Shown: positions 44,798 to 54,646 of the stretch, piece after piece
Numbering within the stretch: the first letter of the stretch is position 1
How the letters are laid out: each line of letters begins with the position of its first letter
NCBI GenBank assembly: GCA_038745855.1
Contig: JBCDLC010000002.1
Coordinates: 62,001 to 126,000, forward strand
Direction of reading: 5' to 3'
Length of the DNA: 64,000 nucleotides
Source: UBA5336 sp038745855
GTDB lineage: Bacteria; Pseudomonadota; Alphaproteobacteria; Caulobacterales; Hyphomonadaceae
The notes under the pieces: model-generated
Told to the model about the DNA's origin: nothing
Seen by the model: the letters and a program-made list of their open reading frames with translations, nothing else
Database searches by the model: none
Translations under genes and position numbers: made by a program

Positions 44798-45040
44798 ATG
44801 TGGGTGGTGGCAAATGGCGGCATAGCGCGGCACGTGGCGGCGAAAGGCGGCATGGGATTAGACAGCGAACCCGTCAGGGCAAGATTGAAGCTCATGCACC
44901 AAGAGGCGCATAAGTCATTGTCTGCACATCTCTTTTTTGGCGTCTCATGCCGGAAAATGTGGCACCAGATTTCCATGGGTTTTGTTGAATTCATTGAGAT
45001 TTTTTGGCGCCTTGGGCTGAAGACGTGCCATGGTCGATGA
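44798..45040 (+). CDS. Doubtful small reading frame between traF and the relaxase
   Basis: 80 residues starting 2 bp after the traF stop and overlapping the relaxase start by 11 bp. It has no recognised domain and an unusual composition (Met-, His- and Lys-rich). The position in a tight operon is the only support; it may be non-coding. Confidence 0.2.
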   Translation: MWVVANGGIARHVAAKGGMGLDSEPVRARLKLMHQEAHKSLSAHLFFGVSCRKMWHQISMGFVEFIEIFWRLGLKTCHGR

Positions 45041-46964
45041 TACGGACTTCACGCCCCGTCTCGGCAAGCTCCGCGATGTCGGCGTGGGGTCTTCCAAACG
45101 GTTTCGCACGCGGGTGCTTAAGGCAGCGAAGGGGCTGCACCGGCAGGCGACGCGGCCTGCCTTCACCGGGGCACGTATCGGGCGCGGCAGCGCGGCAGGC
45201 ATTCATGCGCTCTCTCGTGCCGGTCGTATGGGCCGCCTTCGAATGCGGCGGGTCGTTGTGAAAGTGCATATTGCACGCGCCGGAGGCGGTATCGGTGTAC
45301 GCGCCTATGGCCGCCATCTCGATTACATCCAGCGCGACGGCGTCGACCGTGAGGGCCGCGGCGGTAAGTTCTATGGCCGTGAGGGCGAAACCGTGGACGG
45401 TCGCGCCTTCCTCGAACGCAGCCGGGATGATCGTCACCAGTTCCGCATTATTGTCTCGCCGGAGGATGCAAATGAGATCGGTGATCTCAAAGCTTCGACG
45501 CGTCGCCTCATGGGCGAGATGGAGCGCGACCTCGGCACACGCCTCGACTGGGTCGCCGTCGATCACCATAATACCGGCCATCCTCACACGCATATTGTCA
45601 TTCGCGGCAGGGACGGTTTGGGACAAGACCTTGTCATAGCTCGGGACTATCTGATGAAGGGCTTGCGCGCGCGGGCCGAGGAAGGCCTCACCCGGGAACT
45701 TGGGCCGCGCCGGGATATCGAGATCGCAAAGGCGCGCCAGCGCGAGGTCAGCATGGACCGGCTGACCGGGCTCGACCGGGAACTCGCCGGGCTGGCGGTT
45801 GACGGCCGCGTTGAGCTCGCCGCAGCCTCGGGAACGGGACAGAGGTTTTCACGGGTGCTGCTGCGCCAGAGGCTGTCGCATCTGGAAGGGTTACAACTGG
45901 CCGCTCAGACAGGTCCGGATGTCTGGCAACTCAAAGCCGACTGGCAGCGGGCGCTGAGCGCCATGGGTCGGCGCGGCGATATCATCCGCGCGCTGGCCGC
46001 AGGGATCGCACAGGGCGAGCAACTTGCAAAGGTACGGTTCTTTGATGAGCGCCTCGCCGACGCGCCCCCGCTTCGGGGCACTGTTATCCGCAGCGGCCCG
46101 GAAGATGAACTGACCGACAAGCGCTTCCTGCTCGTGCAGGACTTTGAAGGTACGCCTTGGCATGTCCCGGCAGGCGATGATCCCGCCCCTCCCAATGGCG
46201 CAGTGGTTGAGGTCGCGCGCAGGTCTGTGGTTCCGCGCCGCGCTGACAGGGTGATTGCCGGGATCGCGGAACGAAATGGCGGGGTCTATTCTGAGGCCCT
46301 GCATGCAGCCACTGATCCTTCCGCTTCGAGCGCCTACCGGCTTGCTCATAAGCGCAGGCTCGAAGCGCTCCGTCGCGCCGGGATTGTGAGCCGCAGCGAA
46401 GATGGCGTCTGGCAGATTGGTGAGCGCTATTTGGAACAGGCGGCGGACCACGAGGCAGCGCAGGGCGGCGGTGTCAGGGTTCGCGTGCGCTCGTGGATGG
46501 CAATGGAGACACAGGTCGAAGCGCGCGCCGACACCTGGCTCGACCAGATTGATGACAAGGACATTGGCCACGGCGAAAAGCGTCTGCATGAGGCGCGCCG
46601 CGCGCGGCTCGGCTTTCTGCGCCGGGAGGGCTTGCTGGAGGATGGTCAGGACCGGCTCAGCGAAAAGGCGCGCCAGCGGTTACGGCTGGAGGAACTAAGA
46701 CGCGCTGGCGAGGGCGAAACCAGCCGGACAGGTCGGACCCACACAGAGCTGAGCGAAGGCGGGCGGTTCGAGGGTGTCTTTGAGCGAACGACAGATCTCG
46801 CCCAGGGGCGCATGGCGATCATCGGACAGGAGAAGGCCTTCGCGATGATCCCCTGGCGGCCGGACCTTGAACGCCAACGTGGACGATCGCTGGTCATCGA
46901 GATGCGAGCGAAAGGGATCGGCTGGACGATTGGAGGCGGCAGGCGTCGCGGCCTGTCGCGGTGA
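45030..46964 (+). CDS. Relaxase with DUF3363 domain (VirD2-like)
   Basis: 644 residues. The N-terminal relaxase domain (about 70-210) has the metal-binding histidines in HHNTGHPHTHIVIRG and the nearby DWVAVDHHN; an active-site Tyr may be that in ARAGGGIGVRAYGRHLDYI (two Tyr present). The DUF3363 domain fills the C-terminal 400 residues (FLLVQDFEGTPWHVPAGDDP, YRLAHKRRLEALRRAGI). It nicks the transfer origin and pilots the strand. The gene is intact, unlike traG. Confidence 0.93.
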   Translation: MVDDTDFTPRLGKLRDVGVGSSKRFRTRVLKAAKGLHRQATRPAFTGARIGRGSAAGIHALSRAGRMGRLRMRRVVVKVHIARAGGGIGVRAYGRHLDYIQRDGVDREGRGGKFYGREGETVDGRAFLERSRDDRHQFRIIVSPEDANEIGDLKASTRRLMGEMERDLGTRLDWVAVDHHNTGHPHTHIVIRGRDGLGQDLVIARDYLMKGLRARAEEGLTRELGPRRDIEIAKARQREVSMDRLTGLDRELAGLAVDGRVELAAASGTGQRFSRVLLRQRLSHLEGLQLAAQTGPDVWQLKADWQRALSAMGRRGDIIRALAAGIAQGEQLAKVRFFDERLADAPPLRGTVIRSGPEDELTDKRFLLVQDFEGTPWHVPAGDDPAPPNGAVVEVARRSVVPRRADRVIAGIAERNGGVYSEALHAATDPSASSAYRLAHKRRLEALRRAGIVSRSEDGVWQIGERYLEQAADHEAAQGGGVRVRVRSWMAMETQVEARADTWLDQIDDKDIGHGEKRLHEARRARLGFLRREGLLEDGQDRLSEKARQRLRLEELRRAGEGETSRTGRTHTELSEGGRFEGVFERTTDLAQGRMAIIGQEKAFAMIPWRPDLERQRGRSLVIEMRAKGIGWTIGGGRRRGLSR

Positions 46965-47057
46965 CCCTGAGAGGAGGTTCATTGGTGTCGAACAGCCGCC
47001 TCGCTGTGTCCTGCAGTCGGCAGTGGCTTTGACCGCGCCTCTCATCAATGCTGCGGA

Positions 47058-47579
47058 TCAATCAGATTTGGGGAAGCCGTAGAGCTCGAGACTGTGATGT
47101 TCGAGATTGTAGCCGAGCCGTTCAGCGATGCGGGCCTTGAGGGCTTCGAGCTCAGGGTCCTGGAATTCGATCACCTTGCCGGTCCTGATGTCGAGGAGAT
47201 GGTCGTGATGGCTGGCCCGTTTGACCTCATATCGCGCGCGGCCGTCGCCGAAGTCATGGCGCTGGATCAGGCCGATATCATCGAGGGCGCTCAGCGTGCG
47301 GTAGACCGATGCCATGGACAGCTGCGGATCATGACGGCGCGCCCGCTTCCACAGCTGGTCGGCGTCCGGATGATCGCGGGATTTTTCCAGCACCGCGCAG
47401 ATCACCTCGCGTTGCGGCGTGACCTTGGCGCCCGTGGATGCGACGCGGTCGATGAGGCGATCTCTAGCGATTGGCGGCTCCCACTGTCGGAGCTGTTGAC
47501 GCGTATGGGTTCCAGTCCGTCTGGCACCGCTTAGGGCGCTTTGAAAGCGGGGCGTGTCCTTGGGGACCCAATACCGCAC
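47058..47579 (-). CDS. Fur-family iron regulator carried by the element
   Basis: 173 residues as read; the first 40 are outside the family, and the true start may be internal. The winged helix (about 45-120) contains KVTPQREVICAVLEK and LSMASVYRTLSALDDIGLIQ; the metal region is RASHHDHLLDIRTGKVIEF, which lacks the structural CxxC of enterobacterial Fur, as in several alphaproteobacterial Fur proteins. It is divergent from the FecI gene with a Fur-box-like site between them, so it probably represses the iron cassette and perhaps itself. Confidence 0.88.
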   Translation of the reverse strand: MRYWVPKDTPRFQSALSGARRTGTHTRQQLRQWEPPIARDRLIDRVASTGAKVTPQREVICAVLEKSRDHPDADQLWKRARRHDPQLSMASVYRTLSALDDIGLIQRHDFGDGRARYEVKRASHHDHLLDIRTGKVIEFQDPELEALKARIAERLGYNLEHHSLELYGFPKSD

Positions 47580-47825
47580 GCGCGGATGATCCCGGTGTAA
47601 ACATGGTCCTCGGAGCGGCTATCTGCATTTTGACGATCCCCGAATTGAAACGGCTTCCGTTCCGCCTGCGACCACTGGCGTGCGATAAGGCGGGCCTCGC
47701 TGTTTTCTGACTGTCCTATAGTCAAGACACCTGAGGGACGGATATCGCACCCTGTTCGTTTCAAGAATTTTCCGAAGTCTTCCGTGCCAGCGCGCGGAGC
47801 GGGCTTGAAAAAGCAGCGATTTCGC

Positions 47826-47869
47826 TTGTGCAAAACGCATTGGGGACTATGCTAATTGATAATCATTCG
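47826..47869 (+). promoter_or_regulatory. fecI promoter with Fur-box-like site
   Basis: TTGTGC (47826), 16-bp spacer, TATGCT (47848), and directly over the start region AATTGATAATCATTC, which matches the core of the Fur box (GATAATGATAATCATTATC consensus). A Fur protein is encoded 270 bp away on the other strand. The surrounding gap 47580-47998 holds no other gene. Confidence 0.7.
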
Positions 47870-47998
47870 CAGCAGTCGGCGTCGCCGGCAGTCATGAGGG
47901 TCCGGGCGTGTTGAGCACTGGTAACAGAGTATATCTTGCCGGACGCCAGTGGGGCCGTGTTGCAAACGGTGCGGGCGGTCCGGCATGAAGCGCGCGTG

Positions 47999-48613
47999 AT
48001 GGAAGACAGTTTTCGAAACACAGGTGCCGATTACACTTGGTCCAGAGGCGCTGACGGCGATGGGTCCGAGCGCGCCAGTGCGGCGCCGGAGCGCCCGGCT
48101 GATGCGCTTGCAGTGCTCTATCAGGACTATGCGGGCCAGCTTTCGGCGTCTTTAAGGAAAATGTATGGCGACGGCCCGCCGGACCCGGACGACGTCTCGC
48201 AGCAGGCGTTTCAGAAGCTCATGGAGCGCGGCGATCTCGGCTCCATCGACAATTTGAAGGCGTTTGTCTGGCGCACGGCGCGCAACATCGTGCTTGGAGC
48301 CAAGCGGTCACAGACCGTGCGCTCGCGTTACGATTTCGAAGTCGAGCAGATTTATTTCCCGCTCAGGGATGACGAATCCACCCCTGAACGCATCATACTT
48401 GTAGGAGAACAGTTGAAACTTATCAGTGAGGTCCTGCAGAAAATGCCAGCGAAACGCCGACGCGCCATCATCCTGCACCGGGTAGAAGGGCTCTCGGTGA
48501 CCGAGGTCGGCCGTCGGCTCGGCATCAGCCGCCAGAACGCTTCCAGGCATCTCGCCAAGGGCATTGCAGATCTCAACATCGCCTTTCTCAGCGACGAAGA
48601 CAGTTCCGAATAA
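47999..48613 (+). CDS. FecI-type ECF sigma factor
   Basis: 204 residues from MEDSFRNTGADYTWS; a TTG start 21 codons upstream is open. Sigma region 2 lies about 45-105 (YQDYAGQLSASLRKMYGD, DDVSQQAFQKLMERG) and region 4 about 140-195 (MPAKRRRAIILHRVEGLSVT, ISRQNASRHLAKGI). FecI sigma factors drive the neighbouring siderophore receptor when FecR signals. The stop overlaps the fecR ATG (TAATG). Confidence 0.92.
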   Translation: MEDSFRNTGADYTWSRGADGDGSERASAAPERPADALAVLYQDYAGQLSASLRKMYGDGPPDPDDVSQQAFQKLMERGDLGSIDNLKAFVWRTARNIVLGAKRSQTVRSRYDFEVEQIYFPLRDDESTPERIILVGEQLKLISEVLQKMPAKRRRAIILHRVEGLSVTEVGRRLGISRQNASRHLAKGIADLNIAFLSDEDSSE

Positions 48614-49686
48614 TGACACCTGTTGAGCCTCAAACGCGCGCGGAAATTCTTCGCAAGGCCCATGACTGGCGCATGCTCATGGAAGGGCCTGATGCGACCG
48701 ACACCGATCGCGAGGCGTTCGATGCCTGGCTTGCTGCTGATTCTCGCCATGGCGACATGTACGACTTCGCGGTGACCTTCTTTCACGCTTTAGGCGCGCT
48801 GGACCAAGGCGATCTGGAGAAGGGTGTGTTGCGCCGAACGCCCGCTGAACACGTCTTCGCTATCCGTTCACGCATCACCGCGCTTTTCGCCCGCACCGGC
48901 TTCCAGATCGGCGCAGCAGGCACCGCGCTCGCGTCGCTCGCCCTAGCCGTGGTTTTGGTCACTGGTCCTGCCGAGGCACCTCCCGTTCCGGCCGAACAGG
49001 TGATTGTCGCAAACTATGAGACAGGGATCGGCGAAACCCGCGCTGTCACACTGGAGGATGGAACGGTCATCACACTGGGAGCAGCGAGCGTGCTGGAAAC
49101 GGCCTATTCGGATCGCGAGCGTCAGGCGATCCTCGTCACAGGTTCGGCTTTCTTCGAGGTTGCGACGGCCCCGGACCGGCCATTCGTGGTTGAAGCAGGC
49201 GATCTTGAAGCGCGGGTTCTAGGAACCGCATTTGACGTGAACCGCAGCACTGAAAACGTGCGCGTTGCGGTCGCCGAGGGCGAGGTCGAGGTCAGCTATC
49301 CCTATATGCTGAACGAGCAGCCGACCCGTCTGGTGACACGGCGAAGCCTGACCGCAGGCCAGCAAACCATGGCCTCCAGGGCGGACGGGCTTGCCGCCGC
49401 CACGACGGTCAACCTGTCGACCATCGGGGCCTGGCGTCAGGACAAGTTGTTCTACAACGGCGCTCCCCTGTCCGAGCTGGTCGCTGACGCCAATCGCTAT
49501 TCGGACGCCCGCGTGGTCATCGAGGGCGACGTTGAGACCATCGCCAACTATCCGGTGCGCGGCTCGTTCAACGCCCGCGACATTGATGGCATGCTCTCGA
49601 CCCTCGCCGATATCTATCCGGTCGAGATTGACCGCAGTGAGCCCGGTCTTGTTCGCATACGCGCACGGCCAACGAGCGCGCGCTGA
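48613..49686 (+). CDS. FecR-type anti-sigma regulator
   Basis: 357 residues. Cytoplasmic DUF4880 domain (about 8-55, WRMLMEGPDATDTDREAFDA), one membrane helix (about 95-120, GTALASLALAVVLVT), periplasmic FecR domain (about 135-235, TLEDGTVITLGAASVLETAY, FEVATAPDRPFVVEAGDLEA), and a C-terminal STN-like domain (ANYPVRGSFNARDIDGMLS). It receives the signal from the receptor's N-terminal domain. The receptor is broken in that very domain, so signalling is probably lost. Confidence 0.93.
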   Translation: MTPVEPQTRAEILRKAHDWRMLMEGPDATDTDREAFDAWLAADSRHGDMYDFAVTFFHALGALDQGDLEKGVLRRTPAEHVFAIRSRITALFARTGFQIGAAGTALASLALAVVLVTGPAEAPPVPAEQVIVANYETGIGETRAVTLEDGTVITLGAASVLETAYSDRERQAILVTGSAFFEVATAPDRPFVVEAGDLEARVLGTAFDVNRSTENVRVAVAEGEVEVSYPYMLNEQPTRLVTRRSLTAGQQTMASRADGLAAATTVNLSTIGAWRQDKLFYNGAPLSELVADANRYSDARVVIEGDVETIANYPVRGSFNARDIDGMLSTLADIYPVEIDRSEPGLVRIRARPTSAR

Positions 49687-49811
49687 GGCGCTTCGAATTT
49701 TTTCTTAACTTTTTTGCGGATGGGGGTGCGCTTTGGCGACCTCAGGCATCTTAACCATGTAAGCGAATGATGGGCATTCGCGTTTGCAATAGAATCCAAG
49801 AGGGGATCGTC

Positions 49812-52247
49812 ATGGACAACCACCAAACCCGTAATTTCAAGAAATCTCTACTCGCCTGTATGGCCTCGTCGCTGGCCATCATGGCCGCCGCGCCCATGGC
49901 TGTGGCGCAGGACGCAGGCGCCGAAACCGCTGCCCAGTCCTTCAACCTGCCGGCCGGACCGCTCGGCGACGCCTTTTTCGCGATCACGACCGAGTTCGAC
50001 GTCAACATCATCGCCGATGAGCGGCTTGTTCAAGGCAAGACAGCCCCCGCTGTGTCCGGCGTGATGAGCGCTGAATAAGCAATCGATCGCGTACTCGCGG
50101 GGTCGGGCCTTGATGCGCGAGAAGCAAATGCTGGAAGTTACGTGATTGCAGCAAAGACCGTTCGCGCCTCGGGTTCTACGCTTGTTTCGGGGACTCTTTC
50201 GGGAGACGATGAAACCGATAGCGTCTCAACATTGGACACGATCGTAGTGGTTGGCAACCTAACAAATTCAACGGTGTCAAACAGCACATCTATAGGCACG
50301 TTGGGCGTGCGAGATATTATCGATACGCCATTTTCAGTTAATTCCTACACCGAGCAACTTATAAGCAATACTAACGCTCGGAACCTTACCCAAATTGTCG
50401 CCCGAGATCCTTCCATCAGCTCAAACGTAAACGGAGCAGGTTTTAGAGACTCGTTCTCTATCCGTGGATTATCAGTTGACCGCTTCGCCATACTCTATGA
50501 CGGTATTCCGGGAATGACGGGCTCGGATGGCTATTATCGAACCAATAATCTATCGAGCGTGGAAGTATTCCGAGGAATTAATGCCTTTAACCAAGGTGCC
50601 GCCACGGCGATTTTTGGCGGCGTCGGGGGAACGATTAATTTGGTTCCTAAAAGACCCTCAGATCAACCAGTGAACAATATCTTTGCGGGGTATGAGTCCG
50701 ACGGTAGTGCTTTTTACGGGGGAGACCTTTCAAGACGCTCTGGGGAGGGCGATCAGTTTGGTTTACGGATAAATGCATTCACTCAGCGTAACGCTGGAAA
50801 CATAGAAAATTTCCAGCGCGACCAAGAAAATTATTCACTGTTTTTGGATTGGAAGCCAACCGATACTTTTGTGCTGGAAGGGGAGATTTCTCGCTTTATA
50901 GATACTAGTAGAGGATATCGTGACGATATCTTTTTAAACCCTGGCGTTTCAATCCCGAATGTGCCGGACACAAGCACAAGTTACTCCCAACCCTGGGCAT
51001 TTATCGACCAATCTGGCATTCGATACTTCGGTCGTGCCACTTGGGAATTCCACAAGAACTGGCAAATCACCGCTGGCGCAGGCGGGGTTCGAGGCGATGA
51101 CGACAATGGTTTTTACTCGGTATTTGGCAGGGTACAAAGTGAAGAAGGCGATGTAGAGTTTACAGGCCGACGGTCTTTCAGGCCGGATAACAGCACTCTT
51201 GGTTCAACCGTTAAGCTCGATGGTTCGTTCCAAACGGGTCTCATCGATAATAGGATTTCGTTGTCCGGGACTTTCTCTGAGTGGAACTTCTTTGGTCTGT
51301 CCCGATCAGCGATTCGATCAGAAACGACTAATATTTTCGATCCAGTATATGTGCCGCTCGTGCCGTTCGGCGACGAAGAGTCTGAAGAAATAATCTTACA
51401 GCAAGTTTACACCTTTGGCGGCAATTATGAAGCGTCGATTTTAGACGGTCGCGTCTCGCTGATTACTGGGTTGCGCTGGGTTGATATCATACAGGAGGCT
51501 ACATTCCTCCCAGTCGATTACGACGAAGAAGATGTTACGTTGATGGGTGCACTCTACGCAAAACCAACCGAGAAATCGACGGTTTACGTTAGCTACACTG
51601 AAGGGTTGGAGGGAGGGCAAGTTGCCCCTCTTAGCGCAATCAACGCCAATGAACCACTTCCACCAACCACTGCCACGCAGATAGAGCTCGGAGGGAAGCT
51701 CGAGATCGGGTCCGCAATTGCGAGCGTTGCATACTTCCAAATTGATCGAGCGCAAACTGGCATCGATCAAAACAATGTATTCGGTGAATTGGGCGGACAA
51801 GACTTTAAGGGTGTCGAAGCTCGTCTTGAAGGACGTGTGACTGAAAATCTCGATGTGATAGGAGGATTGACGTTCTTCGATGTCGAAATCGATAGCACTG
51901 ATGCTGCCATTGATGGAAATCGAACACCCGGAGTGCCTGAGTTCGCAGGCTCGATCTATGCAGAATATCGACTACCATTCAATCCCGCACTTACACTCAC
52001 AGGCGGCGTGACATATGAAGGTGCGCAGTTTATCGACGTGACAAATCTTTCAAACCGAGAGGCGGACTCATGGATTTCGGCCGATGTCGGATTACGATAC
52101 GATTTTGAAGTTTCAGACGTTCCTGCGACGGCTCAGGTATTTGTTAGTAATGTGAGTAATGAGGAATATTGGTCGGTCCAAGAATTTGGCGGCCTGCAGT
52201 TATCATTGCCTCGACAAATTGGGGTCTCTTTAAACGTCGATTTTTAA
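49812..52247 (+). pseudogene. Siderophore TonB receptor (FecA-like) with in-frame stop in the STN domain
   Basis: Start MDNHQTRNFKKSLLA with signal peptide; then the STN signalling domain (SFNLPAGPLGDAFFAITTEF ... VSGVMSAE), cut by TAA at 50076-50078, and resuming in the same frame as AIDRVLAGSGLDAREANAGS. The plug and barrel follow unbroken to the end (about 811 codons overall). CAA to TAA is the simplest change. A weak GTG restart (50142) would lack a signal peptide. The DNA also changes near 50250 from GC-rich to visibly AT-richer, which suggests the barrel was recombined from another source. Confidence 0.85.
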
Positions 52248-52256
52248 GTCAAGTAA

Positions 52257-52304
52257 GTTGCAGGCTGGCTCCAACGTCCTATTGTTTGGTGGCCAGCCTG
52301 CAAC
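52257..52304. terminator. 13-bp inverted repeat after the receptor gene
   Basis: GTTGCAGGCTGGC / GCCAGCCTGCAAC, perfect, with a 22-nt loop. No T run follows, so termination is unproven; it may stabilise the mRNA 3' end. Confidence 0.5.
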
Positions 52305-52713
52305 ATTATAGATCAATATTGGGACATCGTAAGTCCACGAATTCCGTTCGGACTTGGGGAGGTTTAATCGTTTTAGTGGTGCTGTGTGGTCTCGATCTTT
52401 GCGAAAAGACTTCAATCCCGGTTCGTGCTGAGTGACGAACATAGCACTCACAACGTGCAATTGATGCGTCTACCGGCGGCTTATGTCACATTGGAAAGCG
52501 TTGTCATGACTCAATATCGTCGAGGTCAGCTACGAGGTAACGGTGGTATACGTCGAGGCGCAGATCGCACCCCGAATGAAAGCAGCGGAAAATGAATAGG
52601 AGAAACGTGTTTTTGGGAATGCCAATAGGCAGATAGTTAGACTGGCGAGCATGTCTCTTGAAACTTAGGGCATTCGCAGTTCCTCCCACCGATTACTGCT
52701 AGTATTTGAGGAT
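52305..52713. other. Intergenic stretch, no gene seen
   Basis: About 400 bp, AT-richer than the flanking genes and similar in base use to the receptor's barrel. Short open frames here have no protein-like features. It may contain a promoter for the DUF3649-PepSY-DUF3325 genes. Confidence 0.45.
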
Positions 52714-53049
52714 TTGATGATAGCGAGCTCGAAAAGCCAATGCTGGGTAGAACCTAACGAAAAATGGCGCTCGATCCTGTCGCGCACCCACCGCACGCTG
52801 CTGGCTCTTGTGGGGAGCTATTTTCTCGCAAACGGGTTCATAGCGCAGGCGAGCGCAGGCCTTCCGCATCTCGGCATGGCCCGGGCAGAAGCGGTCTATT
52901 TCGGCGTTTTTGTTGGGCTGTGCCTCTTTGTTGCTGCGGCGATATGAATTGCGGCCACGCGATACCTTGCCCGCATGACCGGAGCAATTATCGTCCTGTC
53001 GGTCGCGACGCACATCCTCGCCCCGCTGATGGCCCTTCGTGGAGTTTAA
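52714..53049 (+). pseudogene. DUF3649 iron-uptake membrane protein with in-frame TGA
   Basis: The first part (HRTLLALVGSYFLANGFIAQ, AEAVYFGVFVGLCLFVAAAI) is a DUF3649 start with two membrane helices. TGA at 52945-52947 stands where the family has Trp; the same frame then continues with IAATRYLARMTGAIIVLSVA and stops normally at 53047. TGG to TGA explains it. In other bacteria DUF3649, PepSY and DUF3325 genes lie together beside siderophore receptors, as here. Confidence 0.72.
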
Positions 53050-53053
53050 TCCC

Positions 53054-54646
53054 ATGCAGATCACTAGGGAATTCCGCGCGTCGATGAACTGGTTCCACAC
53101 CTGGCTGGGCATTGCCCTCGCGGGAATCCTGTTCGTGATTTTCTGGATGGGCACGCTCACCGTCTTCCACCTCGAGATCAACAAGTGGATGATGCCCGAG
53201 ACGCGCTCTGTCGCCGCCATCGACGGCCGGCTTGATCCGATCGTCATGCCAAAGATCGCGGAAATGGAGATTGAGCCGGCGAGCACAATCTTGATCGCAC
53301 CTCCAAATGAGCGCCAGCCCCTGGTCAGGCTTATCAAGTTCGGTGGCGATGCCGACCTCGAGGAGTATTACCTCCACCCGGAAACAGGCGAAACTGTCGA
53401 ACGCACCGACACGCTCGGTGCAACCCGGTTCTTCTACCCCTTCCACTACAGCCTGCATGTCAGCTGGATGGGGCTTGGCTACTGGATTGTGGGACTTGCC
53501 GCCATGGCGATGCTGATACTCGTCGTTTCAGGCCTCTTCATTCACCGCAAAATCTTCCAGGATTTCTTCACCTTCCGTCCGCAGAAGGCCGCGCGGCGCT
53601 CCACGTTGGACCTACACAATATGACGGCCATAATCGCCCTGCCGTTCCACATCCTGTTTCCGCTCTCGGGTGTACTGATCTTCGCACTGATCTACTTCCC
53701 CGAGGCAATGACGGTCGGATATGGTGGCGACCGCTCTGCTCTGGTCAAAGATAATGTTGGTTACTACGTGCCGGAATTTGTTGGTGAGGCCGGTGAACTT
53801 CCTGAAAGCATAGATCTTTTCAGAAACCGCGCCGAGGCGATTTGGGAGCAGCGAAGTAGCCTCCCCGTTCGCGCCGATGGAATCGAGATATTCAATGCAG
53901 GGGATGCCGGTTCTGTGGTGATGGTGCGGCAGATTTTTGCGCCGCGCACGGTAGCCATGAACCAAGGCTATATCGCTTTCTCCACAGCGACTGTCGAGAT
54001 CGTTAATGATTTCACCCCGCAGCCGATCCAGAACACGTCGGCCTGGCTAGAGGGGGCGCATTTCATCCGCTTCGACAGTTGGGCCGTGCGCTGGCTCTTC
54101 TTCTTCGGCGGGCTTGCGGGCAGCGCCATGATCGCCACCGGCATGCTGTTCTGGATGCGGGCCCATATCCGGAAGGGGATGGAGCCGGCGAGCGTCCGCG
54201 TCGTGCGCGCCCTGACCATCGGAACGACGACGGGCATCATGGTATCGAGCGCGGTCTTCCTGGTGGCAAATCGAGTCTTGGCATCAGATGCTGCCGCGTT
54301 TGGTCTTGGCCGGGCTGGCCTTGAAGTGGCGGCCTTCTTCGCCGTGTGGATCGCGACGTTCGTCCATGCGGGGCTGCGCGACAAGAGGGCCTGGAAAGAC
54401 CATTGCTGGGCCATGGCAGCCGTGTGCATGCTCGCTGTGGTCTTGAATTGGGCGACCACTGGCGGACATCTGATCCACACACTTGGCGAGGGGCAGTGGG
54501 CGGTTGCCGGGGTAGACCTTGTTCTAATTGGTACTGCGCTCATTGCCGCCTACGCCGCTATGCGCCTGCAAGCAGTTCAGGCCCGCGATCCGGAGTTGGT
54601 GGGGGCGCGACCTGGCAAGCCATCTGCGGAAGTAGCGGCCGAATGA
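53054..54646 (+). CDS. PepSY-associated membrane protein (PiuB-like iron uptake)
   Basis: 530 residues from MQITREFRASMNWFHTWLGI, with GGAG upstream. Four or more membrane helices are seen: about 15-37, 130-152 (LGYWIVGLAAMAMLILVVSG), 195-217 and 335-460 with several. The motif HTWLGIALAGILFVIFWMGT and FHYSLHVSWMGLGYW carry conserved histidines. Family members help ferric-siderophore use, probably as inner-membrane reductases. It is intact, and its stop overlaps the DUF3325 start (ATGA). Confidence 0.9.
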   Translation: MQITREFRASMNWFHTWLGIALAGILFVIFWMGTLTVFHLEINKWMMPETRSVAAIDGRLDPIVMPKIAEMEIEPASTILIAPPNERQPLVRLIKFGGDADLEEYYLHPETGETVERTDTLGATRFFYPFHYSLHVSWMGLGYWIVGLAAMAMLILVVSGLFIHRKIFQDFFTFRPQKAARRSTLDLHNMTAIIALPFHILFPLSGVLIFALIYFPEAMTVGYGGDRSALVKDNVGYYVPEFVGEAGELPESIDLFRNRAEAIWEQRSSLPVRADGIEIFNAGDAGSVVMVRQIFAPRTVAMNQGYIAFSTATVEIVNDFTPQPIQNTSAWLEGAHFIRFDSWAVRWLFFFGGLAGSAMIATGMLFWMRAHIRKGMEPASVRVVRALTIGTTTGIMVSSAVFLVANRVLASDAAAFGLGRAGLEVAAFFAVWIATFVHAGLRDKRAWKDHCWAMAAVCMLAVVLNWATTGGHLIHTLGEGQWAVAGVDLVLIGTALIAAYAAMRLQAVQARDPELVGARPGKPSAEVAAE

